A model generated the notes under the pieces. It was not told the origin of the DNA. It made no database searches and saw only the letters and a program-made list of their open reading frames with translations. 64,000 nucleotides of DNA from Cupriavidus sp. YR651 (GTDB lineage Bacteria > Pseudomonadota > Gammaproteobacteria > Burkholderiales > Burkholderiaceae), in contig NZ_FMYZ01000005.1 of assembly GCF_900101625.1 (NCBI RefSeq), positions 62,001 to 126,000 on the forward strand. Reading direction: 5' to 3'. Made by a program: the position numbers and the translations under genes. Shown here piece by piece: positions 1-8,341 of this stretch (position 1 is the stretch's first letter; each line of letters opens with the position of its first letter).

Positions 1-343
1 TGCCGTGGTCGACGCGGACTACCTGGCGATCTACGACTCGTTCACGATCACGCTGGTGATGCTGCTGGAAGAGCTTGGCATTGCCGCACGCGGACAGGCC
101 ATCCACCGGCTGCGGGCCGGGGATTTCGGCGTCGACGGCGCCCTGCCGTTGAATACCCATGGCGGCCTGCTCGGCTTCGGTCACTCGGGCGTGGCGGGCG
201 GCCTGATGCATCTGGCGGAGGCGGCCCGCCAGCTCGCCGGCCGCGCCGGCACGCGGCAATTGCCCCGGCGCCATCGCGCACTGTTTCATGCCGACGGTGG
301 CGTGCTGTCGTCGCACGTCAGCCTGGTATTGGAGGCGACATGA
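1..343 (+). CDS. Thiolase family protein, C-terminal fragment (cut by window edge)
   Basis: The reading frame is open from the first bases and has no start inside the window, so only the last ~113 residues are present. The run NTHGGLLGFGHSGVAGG is typical of the C-terminal thiolase domain of SCP-x/acetyl-CoA acetyltransferase-like proteins, where the GHSG/GHPG histidine lies in the active site. The stop overlaps the start of the DUF35 gene in an ATGA, so the two are probably translationally coupled. Thiolase plus DUF35 is a common pair in CoA-ester degradation; the protein probably cleaves a 3-ketoacyl-CoA. Substrate unknown. Confidence 0.8.
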   Translation, partial: AVVDADYLAIYDSFTITLVMLLEELGIAARGQAIHRLRAGDFGVDGALPLNTHGGLLGFGHSGVAGGLMHLAEAARQLAGRAGTRQLPRRHRALFHADGGVLSSHVSLVLEAT

Positions 344-735
344 GCCACCCGGACACGGCAAGCCCCGGAAGTCCCCCACATCCGCCCGGCGCCTATCTGG
401 AAGGCCTGGCCGCCGGCGTGGTCCGCTATCAGGTGTGCGAGACGTGCGGCGCCTGGCAACCGCTCGCGCGCCATGCCTGCCGGCTGTGCGGCGGGCAGCG
501 GCTGCTCTGGCGCGATGCCGGCGGCGGCGCCACCGTCTATGCGGTGACCGAGGTCGCGCGCGCGCCCACCGAGGCGTTTCGCGCGCTGGCGCCCTACACG
601 CTGGTGCTGGCGACGCTCGATGAAGGGCCCCGCGTGATGGGGCATGCGGAGCCGGGCGTGGCGATCGGGGATCGCGTCCGGGCCGGCTTCCTGACAATCG
701 GCACGCAGACGCTACTGCGGTTTCAGCGGGCGTAG
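340..735 (+). CDS. DUF35 / Zn-ribbon OB-fold acyl-CoA-associated protein
   Basis: 131 residues. It carries an N-terminal rubredoxin-like zinc ribbon with two knuckles (CETCG near residue 34 and CRLCGG near residue 47), followed by a beta-rich OB-fold half (VYAVTEVAR through GDRVRAGF). This is the DUF35/OB_aCoA_assoc architecture. Family members bind thiolase or ketosynthase partners and are thought to hold the CoA moiety. The ATGA overlap with the upstream thiolase supports a complex of the two proteins. No catalytic function is visible in this subunit itself. Confidence 0.85.
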   Translation: MSHPDTASPGSPPHPPGAYLEGLAAGVVRYQVCETCGAWQPLARHACRLCGGQRLLWRDAGGGATVYAVTEVARAPTEAFRALAPYTLVLATLDEGPRVMGHAEPGVAIGDRVRAGFLTIGTQTLLRFQRA

Positions 736-792
736 CGCCGCCGCATCTTGCGGCCACCGCCTACGCCCGGGTCCCTGTTTCGAGTCACCACG

Positions 793-2901
793 ATGCCCAC
801 CCCACCGTCCACATCCTCCACGCTCCCCGCCCTCCTCGCCCCGCGATCGGTCGCCATCGTCGGCGCCTCGGACAACATCCACAAGATCGGCGGCCGACCG
901 ATCTACTACATGCGCCAGCAGGGCTATGCCGGCACGATCTACCCGGTCAACCCGCAGCGCACCACCATCCAGGGGCTGCCCGGCTACCCATCGCTCGACG
1001 CCCTGCCCGCCGTGCCCGACCTCGCCATCATCGTCGTCAGCGGGCAGGCCGCCGTGGAGGCCGTCCGCGATGCGGCGCGGCTGGGCGTCGGCGCCGCCAT
1101 CGTGATCGCCTCCGGCTTTGGCGAAGCCGGCGAGGAAGGCCGGCGCCAGCAGGACGAGATGGTCCGCGTCGCCCGCGCGGCCAACCTGCGGCTGATCGGG
1201 CCCAACAGCCAGGGGCTGGCGAACTTCGGCAACGGTGCCGTGGCCAGCTTTTCCACGATGTTCATCGAGATCGCGCCGCTGGACGGGCCCGTCGCCGTGG
1301 TGAGCCAGAGCGGCGGTACGGCGGCCATGGTCTATGGCCTGCTGCGCAGCCAGGGGCTGGGGGTGCGGCACGTCCATGCCACCGGCAACCAGGCCGATGT
1401 CACCGCCAGCGAACTGGCGCTGGCGGTGGCGCAGGACCCGGACGTCCGGGTGCTGTTGCTCTATCTGGAAACCCTGTTGGACCCCGATGTGCTGGCCCGG
1501 GCCGCCGCCGTGGCGCGCGCGCGCGGCGTGCCGGTGGTCGCGGTCAAGGCCGGCAGGTCGAACGCCGGGCAGCGCGCGGCGGCGTCGCACACCGGCGCCA
1601 TCGCCAACGAAGACCGCGCCGTCGATGCCTTCCTTGCGCGGCATGGCATCTGGCGTGTCGACGACGCCCACGCGCTGGCCCGCTGCGCGCCGCTCTATCT
1701 GCGCGGGTGGCAACCCACGGGGCGGCGTCTGGTGGTGGTCAGCAACTCCGGCGCGAGTTGTGTGATGGCGGCCGACGCGGCGGATACGCTCGGCATCGGC
1801 ATGGCGCCGCTGGCCGATGCCACGCAGGCCGCGCTGGCCGAACGCCTGCCCGGCTTTGCGGCCACCGCCAATCCCGTCGATGTCACCGCGGCGCTGCTGA
1901 CAAACAGCGCCTTGTTCGGCGACGTCCTGCCGGTGGTTGGCGCGGACCCTGCGGCGGACCTGTTCCTGCTCGACATCCCCGTGGCCGGCATGGGCTACGA
2001 CGTGCCGCGCTTTGCGCGCGATGCCGCCGAGTTTGCCAACCACGCCGGCAAGCCGATTGCCGTGGCGGCGTGGCAGGAATCGGTTGCCGGCGCCTTCCGG
2101 CAGGCCGGGGTGCCGACCTTTTCCAGCGCGGCGGATGCGCTGGCCGCGTTCCACCAGCTCACCGGGCATCAGCAACTGCTGCGCGAAGTCGCCACGGAAC
2201 CCGCGATGCCACCGGTCGGGGCGATGGGGTCGATGGAGTCGATGGGGGCCACCCGGACCCTGAGCGAAGCCGCAAGCCTCGCGCGTCTGGCGGTGGCCGG
2301 CGTGCCGGTGGTCGATCATCAGCTCTGCCGGAGCGCCGACGAGGCGGTTGCCGCATGGCAGCGGATCGGCGCGCCGGTAGCCGTGAAGGCCTGTTCGCCC
2401 GAGGTGCCGCACAAGAGCGAGCATGGGCTGGTGGCGCTGCACTGCAATGACCCCGACGCCATCGCGCAAGCCTATGCGCGGCAAACGCAGACGCTGAAAG
2501 CCCTGGGAGCGCCGTGCGAGGGCGTGCTGGTGGCGCGGATGATCAAGGGCCTGCAGGAATGCCTGGTCGGCGCGCACTGGGACCCGGTCTTCGGCGCGGT
2601 GTTGCTGATTGGCGACGGCGGCAAGTATGTGGAGGTGCTGCACGACACCGCCGTGCTGCTGGCGCCGGCCAGTCCGGCGGCCATCGCGCGTGCGCTGGCC
2701 ACGTTGCGGATCGCCCCGTTGCTGGCAGGCGTGCGTGGCGAGCCGGCCGTCGACATGCCAGCGCTCTGCAAGCTGGCGGCGCGCGTTGGCGCCCTGATCC
2801 ACGCGGCCCAGGGGGCGATCCGGTCGATCGACCTCAACCCGGTCATGGTGAGTGCGGACGGTGCCATCGTTGTCGATGCGCTCATGGAAATCGTCGACTG
2901 A
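793..2901 (+). CDS. ADP-forming acyl-CoA synthetase-like protein (CoA-binding / ATP-grasp)
   Basis: 702 residues from the ATG chosen here; a TTG at 748 would add 15 Pro-rich residues with no family support. Order: CoA-binding Rossmann domain (RSVAIVGASDN, residues ~10-130), succinyl-CoA-ligase-like domains (SQSGGTAAMVYGLL near 175; AASHTGAI with the conserved His266 that is phosphorylated in the family), then an ATP-grasp domain from ~490 (VAVKACSPEVPHKSEHGLV). The alpha-beta fusion is of normal length. Such enzymes make or use acyl-CoA with ATP/ADP; the acid is not predictable. It follows the thiolase/DUF35 pair and fits the same CoA-ester pathway. A second copy lies at 24634-26757. Confidence 0.85.
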   Translation: MPTPPSTSSTLPALLAPRSVAIVGASDNIHKIGGRPIYYMRQQGYAGTIYPVNPQRTTIQGLPGYPSLDALPAVPDLAIIVVSGQAAVEAVRDAARLGVGAAIVIASGFGEAGEEGRRQQDEMVRVARAANLRLIGPNSQGLANFGNGAVASFSTMFIEIAPLDGPVAVVSQSGGTAAMVYGLLRSQGLGVRHVHATGNQADVTASELALAVAQDPDVRVLLLYLETLLDPDVLARAAAVARARGVPVVAVKAGRSNAGQRAAASHTGAIANEDRAVDAFLARHGIWRVDDAHALARCAPLYLRGWQPTGRRLVVVSNSGASCVMAADAADTLGIGMAPLADATQAALAERLPGFAATANPVDVTAALLTNSALFGDVLPVVGADPAADLFLLDIPVAGMGYDVPRFARDAAEFANHAGKPIAVAAWQESVAGAFRQAGVPTFSSAADALAAFHQLTGHQQLLREVATEPAMPPVGAMGSMESMGATRTLSEAASLARLAVAGVPVVDHQLCRSADEAVAAWQRIGAPVAVKACSPEVPHKSEHGLVALHCNDPDAIAQAYARQTQTLKALGAPCEGVLVARMIKGLQECLVGAHWDPVFGAVLLIGDGGKYVEVLHDTAVLLAPASPAAIARALATLRIAPLLAGVRGEPAVDMPALCKLAARVGALIHAAQGAIRSIDLNPVMVSADGAIVVDALMEIVD

Positions 2902-3082
2902 TACGCCCCGAAGACGCAAATCGCGGTCCGGCACAAGCTTCCATTGTTCAACCGCTGGAACAGACTGTCGACGCGCCCGGTCTTTTTCGCTCGCTGACCC
3001 CTCGTTACATTGCGAATCGCCGCATGCTTTCCGAGCCCTACCGGAGAACGTCTGCGCGCCATATAACAAGGATCACGAAGAT

Positions 3083-4189
3083 ATGAAGACCCGTCTCGCC
3101 TGCCTGGCCGCCATGGCCGTGCTCCCCGCTGCCCTGCCCGCCGCTGCCCATGCCCAGGGCAGCATCACCCTCTACGGCGTCGTCGACGCCGGTATCGAAT
3201 ACCTGACCAACTTGCCGACGGCCGGCGGCACCAGCCACGATACCGTGCGCATGTCCGCCGGCAACCTGTCGACGTCCCGCTGGGGCCTGCGCGGCAACGA
3301 AGATCTCGGTGGCGGCCTGAAAGCCATCTTCACGCTGGAAAGCGGTTTTGACCTGGACACCGCGAACGTCAACCAGGGGGGCCGGCTGTTTGGCCGCCAG
3401 GCGTTCGTGGGCCTGCAGAACCAGTACGGCACGCTGTCGCTGGGCCGCCATCAGACGGTGCTCTACGACTTCTCGCTGACGTATGACCCGATGGCCGTGG
3501 CCTCGCGCTATTCGGTGTTGTCGCATGACAAGTGGCTGTCCGGCCGTGCCGACAACTCGCTGAAGCTGACCGGCCAGACTGGTGGCCTGTACTACGGCCT
3601 GTTCTACAGCACCGGCTACGACAGCAGCGCCGGTGGCGAAATTCCGGGCGACTACAAGGCGGGCCGCAACTGGTCCGCAGCCGTCGGATACTCGGCCGGC
3701 CCGTTGTCCGCCCGCGTGGTCTATGACGAAGTGCGCGGCAGCACGGTCGCCACCGACGACAACCGCGAGCGCCGCGCCACCATCGGCACCGCCTACGATT
3801 TCGCCCGTGGCCGCGTATTTGCCGCCTATCGCTGGTACTACGGCGACTTCGCCACCAGCTCGCTGCGCACCAATCTGTACTGGGTGGGTGCCACGTACCA
3901 GGTGACGCCGGCCATCACGCTGACCGGTGCCGCCTATTACACCGACGTGCGCAACAGCAGCGGCGACCCGTACAGCTTCGTGCTGACCGGTACGTACGCA
4001 TTCTCCAAGCGCACGGACCTGTACACGGTCCTGGCCTTCGCCAAGAACAACGAAGGGTCGTCAATGGGACTGGGGGGTTTTGGCCCGTCGCTGAACCGCA
4101 GCGCCACCACGCTGACCGCCACGTCCGAGCAAGTGGGCGCCGGCCAGAACCAGTTCGGCGCGATCATTGGCGTACGCCATCGCTTCTAA
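3083..4189 (+). CDS. Gram-negative trimeric porin (Burkholderiales type)
   Basis: 368 residues. A clean signal peptide (MKTRLACLAAMAVLPAALPAAAHA) is followed by SSVTLYG-like QGSITLYGVVDAGIEY, the signature start of Burkholderiales porins of the porin_4/OmpC-like group, and the chain ends in GVRHRF with the terminal Phe needed for outer-membrane assembly. The L3-type stretch and alternating beta-strand pattern run throughout. The ATG at 3083 follows AAGGATCACGAAGAT; the frame is open far upstream but those residues overlap the previous gene and lack porin character. Probably a general or substrate-linked uptake pore for the adjoining catabolic genes. A strong terminator follows. Confidence 0.93.
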   Translation: MKTRLACLAAMAVLPAALPAAAHAQGSITLYGVVDAGIEYLTNLPTAGGTSHDTVRMSAGNLSTSRWGLRGNEDLGGGLKAIFTLESGFDLDTANVNQGGRLFGRQAFVGLQNQYGTLSLGRHQTVLYDFSLTYDPMAVASRYSVLSHDKWLSGRADNSLKLTGQTGGLYYGLFYSTGYDSSAGGEIPGDYKAGRNWSAAVGYSAGPLSARVVYDEVRGSTVATDDNRERRATIGTAYDFARGRVFAAYRWYYGDFATSSLRTNLYWVGATYQVTPAITLTGAAYYTDVRNSSGDPYSFVLTGTYAFSKRTDLYTVLAFAKNNEGSSMGLGGFGPSLNRSATTLTATSEQVGAGQNQFGAIIGVRHRF

Positions 4190-4234
4190 CCACAACGACA
4201 CCATCCGGCGAAGACTTTCCCTTCGTCTTGCTCG

Positions 4235-4257
4235 GCCCGCTTCGGCGGGCTTTTTTT
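4235..4257 (+). terminator. Rho-independent terminator of the porin gene
   Basis: GCCCGC-TTCG-GCGGGC is a perfect 6-bp stem with a UUCG tetraloop, followed at once by seven Ts, 45 bp after the porin stop. Confidence 0.92.
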
Positions 4258-4376
4258 CGTCCGCGCGCCGGACGCCAGCCAGCCACGCTTCTCAGAAGAC
4301 ATGGATATCGAACAGACGTTACCGATGAACGGGCGATTTTCATCTCGTTACGTCGTTCGTGAAGCTCTGCGCGGCA

Positions 4377-5099
4377 CTAGTAACCCAGAAGGTTCTTCCT
4401 TACATGCACGAGATGATCCAGGGTCGCTTCGCGCGCCTGATCGATGTCCCTGTCCTTCAGTGCTCTGACGATGGCGCGATGCTCAACCTGGTAGGCCGCC
4501 CGCCGCTCGGGCGTGACGCTCTTGCGTTTCATCGCACCCCACTCGCCCGTTGCCCTGACGCGATTCATCGATTCGAATACGTCCAGTACGAAATTGTTAT
4601 GCGCGGCAGCCGCAATTTGCCGATGTAGCGCACCGTCCCAATACTCGAACAATTCCAGACTGGTAGCGGCCTCGGCTTCGTCGCAGCACCTTTCCATCTC
4701 GGCGAAGTCCGCCGCCGTGGCGTTGCGAACGATTAGCTCCACCAGGGATGGCTCGAGAACCAGGCGCGCCTCCATCAGGTCCGCAGGGCTGACATTGACG
4801 GTTGCAGCACGCTCTACACTGATCGTCTTCTCGATTTCGTCGGCGACATAGGTTCCGCTGCCCACGCTTTGGCGCAAGAGACCTTTCGCCTTCAGCTGCG
4901 CAAGCACGCGGCGTACGGTGGAGCGTCCAATCTGGAAAGTCTCACTAAGTTTTCGCTCCGTCGGTAGTTTCTGCCCGGCGATCCACCGACCGCTTCTGAG
5001 GTTCTCCAGAATCTGGTTCTTGAGAGCCAGTGCGCCCTGGATACCGTCTTCCTCGATAAGTTGCGTCATCACTGTTTCTGCCCTGTCAACGAACAGCAT
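4377..5099 (-). CDS. GntR-family (FadR/FCD) transcriptional regulator
   Basis: 240 residues. N-terminal winged helix (residues ~20-90: LPTERKLSETFQIGRSTVRRVLAQLKAKGLL) and a C-terminal all-helical FCD effector domain (~100-235, with the spaced D/H metal-type residues in LHRQIAAAAHN and VEHRAIV). It is transcribed divergently from the fumarylacetoacetase-family gene and is very probably its repressor: a 20-bp operator-like sequence stands in front of each gene in mirrored orientation. Start at 5099 is the longest option; an internal ATG at 5069 (MTQLIEEDG) is also possible. Effector unknown, probably an organic acid of the operon's pathway. Confidence 0.88.
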   Translation of the reverse strand: MLFVDRAETVMTQLIEEDGIQGALALKNQILENLRSGRWIAGQKLPTERKLSETFQIGRSTVRRVLAQLKAKGLLRQSVGSGTYVADEIEKTISVERAATVNVSPADLMEARLVLEPSLVELIVRNATAADFAEMERCCDEAEAATSLELFEYWDGALHRQIAAAAHNNFVLDVFESMNRVRATGEWGAMKRKSVTPERRAAYQVEHRAIVRALKDRDIDQAREATLDHLVHVRKNLLGY

Positions 5100-5115
5100 T
5101 CTATCGCGAGAGCCT

Positions 5116-5136
5116 AAATTGGGCCAAATTGGGTTG
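5116..5136. promoter_or_regulatory. Operator half-block 1 (AAATTGGGCC + AAATTGGGTTG)
   Basis: Two direct AAATTGGG repeats, 10 bp apart, lie 17 bp upstream of the GntR start. The block reappears inverted at 5230-5249 (17 of 20 positions match when reverse-complemented). Inferred GntR autoregulation site. Confidence 0.6.
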
Positions 5137-5203
5137 CCAGCGTAACGAACGAAACCCCCTTAAAGCCGCGGCTTTGTATTGACTCCATCGAAATCCCTGC
5201 GGT

Positions 5204-5249
5204 AAATTGGGTTGTCGTCAGACCCATATCAACCCAAATAGGCCCAATC
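5204..5249. promoter_or_regulatory. Operator block 2 in front of the FAH operon
   Basis: AAATTGGGTTG at 5204-5214 is mirrored by CAACCCAAAT at 5230-5239 (8-bp perfect arms TTGGGTTG/CAACCCAA, 15-bp spacer), followed by AGGCCCAAT at 5240-5248. The right arm ends one or two bases before the ATG at 5251, so a bound regulator would cover the ribosome-binding region. Inferred GntR operator. Confidence 0.6.
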
Positions 5250-5250
5250 G

Positions 5251-6132
5251 ATGAAGCTCGCCCGCATCCAAACCGCCACCGGCCCGCGTGTGGTGGCAAT
5301 CTCCGCCGACGGCAAGAACTATTGCCAGACATTCAAGAATGGCGCCGCCTACGAAGGCGACATGGAATCGCTGATCAGCGAGTTTGTCGCCGGCGCCAAA
5401 CTGACCAATCCGCCCGCTGATGCCGATTGGAAAGCGCTCGATGGAACGAAGCTGCTCGCGCCGCTGAGCCCGCGGCGCAATGTTTTTTGTGTCGGCAAGA
5501 ACTACCACGAGCATGCCAGGGAGTTCCAGCAGTCTGGCTTCGACTCGTCGTCCAAGGACGGGGAACATGCGCCGCCGTATCCAGTGATCTTCACCAAGGC
5601 GCCAACTTCCATCATCGCAGACGGCGAGGCCGTCGATGCCCATCGGCAAATCACCTCGCAGCTGGACTACGAGGCCGAACTGGCCATCGTCATCGGCAAG
5701 GCCGGCAAGGCGATCTCGAAGGCGAACGCCTGGCAGCATATCTTTGGCTACACCATCGTCAATGATGTGACCGCACGAGATCTGCAGCAGCAGCACCGTC
5801 AGTGGTTTCTGGGCAAGTCCATCGACACCTTCTGCCCGATGGGGCCGTGGATTGCCACAGCCGATGCTGTCGATGCCGCCAACCTGACCATTCAGTGCCG
5901 CGTGAATGGAGAGTTGCGCCAGGACGCCAACACCGCGGACCTGATCTTCGATATCCCGACACTGATCGAAACGCTGTCCGCGGCAATGGAACTGCGCCCC
6001 GGTGATGTGATCGCGACCGGCACGCCTGCCGGTGTCGGCCTGGGCTTCAAGCCGCCAAAGTTCCTGCAACCGGGCGATGTGATGGCAGTGAGTATCGAAG
6101 GCATCGGTACGCTGACCAATCGCGTTGTCTGA
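5251..6132 (+). CDS. Fumarylacetoacetate hydrolase family protein
   Basis: 293 residues. A short N-terminal domain (to ~75) precedes the FAH catalytic fold: VGKNYHEHAREF (active-site His region, ~85-100), DYEAELAIVIGK (metal-binding acidic residues, ~133-144), GYTIVNDVTARDLQ and GDVIATGTPAGVG near the C-terminus. Family members cleave C-C bonds in acylpyruvates or decarboxylate/hydrate 2-oxo acids in aromatic and sugar-acid breakdown, with Mg2+/Mn2+. It heads the FAH / Bug / Bug operon under the divergent GntR regulator, so it probably acts on the acid imported or sensed by those Bug proteins. Exact substrate open. Confidence 0.88.
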   Translation: MKLARIQTATGPRVVAISADGKNYCQTFKNGAAYEGDMESLISEFVAGAKLTNPPADADWKALDGTKLLAPLSPRRNVFCVGKNYHEHAREFQQSGFDSSSKDGEHAPPYPVIFTKAPTSIIADGEAVDAHRQITSQLDYEAELAIVIGKAGKAISKANAWQHIFGYTIVNDVTARDLQQQHRQWFLGKSIDTFCPMGPWIATADAVDAANLTIQCRVNGELRQDANTADLIFDIPTLIETLSAAMELRPGDVIATGTPAGVGLGFKPPKFLQPGDVMAVSIEGIGTLTNRVV

Positions 6133-6251
6133 GCGCGATCCCGGCAACGCAGCACGCGCCGGGTGACAAAAAACATAAGCCGGGTGGACCTGCTCAAAGA
6201 GAAGATGAAGAAGACGCAGGCCACCTCGCGCTGAGTGCGGTAGGAGACAAG

Positions 6252-7223
6252 ATGAACAACAAATGGCTCAACATCTCAGGTGTGGCGCTGATCCTGGCCG
6301 CACCAGCAGTATCTGCTCAGGACTCATGGCCCACGCGGCCGATCACGATGGTGGTGCCCTTCGCGCCCGGTGGTGTGGCGGACGCGGTGGCACGGCCGGT
6401 TGCCGAAGCACTTTCGCGCGAACTTCACCAGCCGGTAGTAGTGGACAACAGGGCGGGCGCTGGTGGCGGCATCGGCATGGGTTACGTCGCCAAGTCGTCT
6501 CCCGATGGCTACACGGTCCTGATGGCGCTTTCGTCGATTTCCATCATTCCGGAAGCCGACAAGATCATCGGGCGCAAGCCCTTGTTTCAGCTTGACCAGC
6601 TCAAGCCCATCGCGCGCTTCACGGCCGATCCTACCGTCCTGGTGGTGCGCGCCGACAGTCCGTGGCAGACCGCAAAGGACTTCATCGCCGATGTGAAATC
6701 GCATCCCGGTCGCTATAGCTACGGCTCATCGGGCAACTACGGCACCATGCATGTGCCGATGGCCATGCTGTCCAACCAGGCCGGGCTGAGCATGCTCCAC
6801 GTGCCATACACGGGGGCCGGCCCGGCGGTGGTGGCCCTGATGGGCGGTCAGGTGGACGCCGTCTCGACAGGACCCTCGTCCGTCCTCCAGTTCATCAAGG
6901 GCGGCAAGCTGCGCGCACTGGCCCACTGGGGCGACAATCGGCTCGTCGCGCTTCCCGATGTACCCAGCCTGACGGAGCTGGGCTACAACGTCGAATTCGC
7001 GCAATGGTCGGGCCTGTTCGTGCCCGCAGGCACCCCGGACCCGATCGTCAAACGCTTGCGCGATGCCGCGCGTATCGCTGCGGCCGACCCCAAGGTCAAC
7101 TCGGTCATCCAGAACGCCGGGTCGCCGGTCCTCTACATGGATTCGCCCCAGTTCCAGGCGTACTGGGACAAGGATGCCGGCAAGATCGCCACCGCCGTGC
7201 GCAAGATCGGAAAGGTGGAATAG
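6252..7223 (+). CDS. Bug (TctC-type) tripartite tricarboxylate solute-binding protein
   Basis: 323 residues. Signal peptide (MNNKWLNISGVALILAAPAVSAQ) then the Bug signature WPTRPITMVVPFAPGG, followed by VVVDNRAGAGGGIG and HVPYTGAGPAVVALMGGQVD. It is a periplasmic receptor for a carboxylate-like ligand, of the large Bordetella uptake gene family. GGTAGGAGACAAG gives a good ribosome site before the ATG. No TctA/TctB membrane subunits are encoded in the window, as for most Bug genes in these bacteria, so it may share a permease or serve as a sensor. 55 bp before a second Bug gene. Confidence 0.93.
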   Translation: MNNKWLNISGVALILAAPAVSAQDSWPTRPITMVVPFAPGGVADAVARPVAEALSRELHQPVVVDNRAGAGGGIGMGYVAKSSPDGYTVLMALSSISIIPEADKIIGRKPLFQLDQLKPIARFTADPTVLVVRADSPWQTAKDFIADVKSHPGRYSYGSSGNYGTMHVPMAMLSNQAGLSMLHVPYTGAGPAVVALMGGQVDAVSTGPSSVLQFIKGGKLRALAHWGDNRLVALPDVPSLTELGYNVEFAQWSGLFVPAGTPDPIVKRLRDAARIAAADPKVNSVIQNAGSPVLYMDSPQFQAYWDKDAGKIATAVRKIGKVE

Positions 7224-7278
7224 GCGATTGGCTGGGCACTGATACAGGCCACACGACAAGAACAAAAGGAGACAACCC

Positions 7279-8271
7279 ATGTGGAAAGCAGGACCAGTGC
7301 GCGGCCTGGCCGCGCTTGCGCTCGCCGCGTTTTCGCTCGGGCTGAGCGCGGCGGCCAGGGCCGAAGATGCGTCGGCGTATCCATCGCGCCCGGTAACCAT
7401 CGTCGTGCCTTTTGGGCCGGGCGGATCTGCCGATGTGTACGCCCGCGTGCTGGCCGATAAGCTGAGCCGCGAAAGCGGCAAGCCATTCATCGTCGAAAAC
7501 CGCCCCGGTGCCGGAGCGGTCATCGGAACCCTGTTCGTAGCCAAGGCACCGGCCGACGGCTACACGCTGCTGATGATGTCGAACACGCAGACCGTGAACG
7601 AATCGCTACTGCACCAGAAGCCCTATGCGCTGATGCGCGATTTTGTGGCGGTGGCACCGGTGAACGAAGCGCCCCTGGTATTGGTGGTGCGTGAGGGTCT
7701 CGCGCCGAAAACGCTGCCTGATCTGATCAAGTATGCCAAGGCCGCGCCGGGCAAGCTCAACTACGCCTCCTCCGGCACTGGCACGCCCTACCACATGGCC
7801 GGTGAGCTCTTCAAGAACATGGCGGGCATCGACATCGTGCACATCCCGTACAAGAGCAGCGGCGGTGCGCGCACCGACGTGCTTGGCGGCCAGGTCGACA
7901 TGATGCTCGATGCGGTCAGTACCATGACGGACCTGATCGCCACCGGCAAGGTGCGCGCGCTGGCCACCACCGGCAAGACGCGTTCGAGCGTGCTGCCCGA
8001 CGTGCCGACCATGGCCGAACTGGGGCTGCCCGACTACACCGCCACGCTGTGGCTTGGCATCCTCGCGCCCAAAGGCACGCCGCAGCCGATCGTCGATCAG
8101 CTCAACCAGCGGATCACAAAGGCCGTGCAAGACCCGGCCGTGCGCGCGCAGTGGGCCAGGAGCAGCATCGAAGGCATGACGATGTCGCCCGCGGCCTTTA
8201 CGCAATACCTGAATCAGGACATCGCGAAGTGGCGCAAGATCGTTGAGTCGGCGCGTATCACGGTGGACTGA
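7279..8271 (+). CDS. Bug (TctC-type) solute-binding protein
   Basis: 330 residues. Signal peptide ending near SAAARAEDA, then YPSRPVTIVVPFGPGGSADVYARVLADKLS, IVENRPGAGAVIG and HIPYKSSGGARTDVLGGQVDMM. Same family as its upstream neighbour but clearly divergent in sequence, so it is a second receptor rather than a recent duplicate. AAAAGGAGACAACCC precedes the ATG. Two Bug proteins in one operon could bind different acids of one pathway. A 12-bp hairpin follows the gene. Confidence 0.93.
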   Translation: MWKAGPVRGLAALALAAFSLGLSAAARAEDASAYPSRPVTIVVPFGPGGSADVYARVLADKLSRESGKPFIVENRPGAGAVIGTLFVAKAPADGYTLLMMSNTQTVNESLLHQKPYALMRDFVAVAPVNEAPLVLVVREGLAPKTLPDLIKYAKAAPGKLNYASSGTGTPYHMAGELFKNMAGIDIVHIPYKSSGGARTDVLGGQVDMMLDAVSTMTDLIATGKVRALATTGKTRSSVLPDVPTMAELGLPDYTATLWLGILAPKGTPQPIVDQLNQRITKAVQDPAVRAQWARSSIEGMTMSPAAFTQYLNQDIAKWRKIVESARITVD

Positions 8272-8280
8272 TGACGTGCG

Positions 8281-8318
8281 GAGGCCTCGCCCGGCGCGGG
8301 CGAGGCCTCCTGATTATT
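8281..8318 (+). terminator. Hairpin terminator / attenuator between Bug and ModA-like genes
   Basis: GAGGCCTCGCCC (8281-8292), loop GGCGC, GGGCGAGGCCTC (8298-8309): a perfect 12-bp stem, then a T-rich tail with no unbroken T run. It may end or attenuate transcription before the ModA-like gene. Confidence 0.65.
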
Positions 8319-8341
8319 CTTTTGATATCGATGGAACAACA

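Noticed and set aside
712..3069. 785-codon minus-strand ORF opposite the first acyl-CoA synthetase
   Set aside because: Arg/His-rich, no family features; antisense shadow caused by GC-rich codons.
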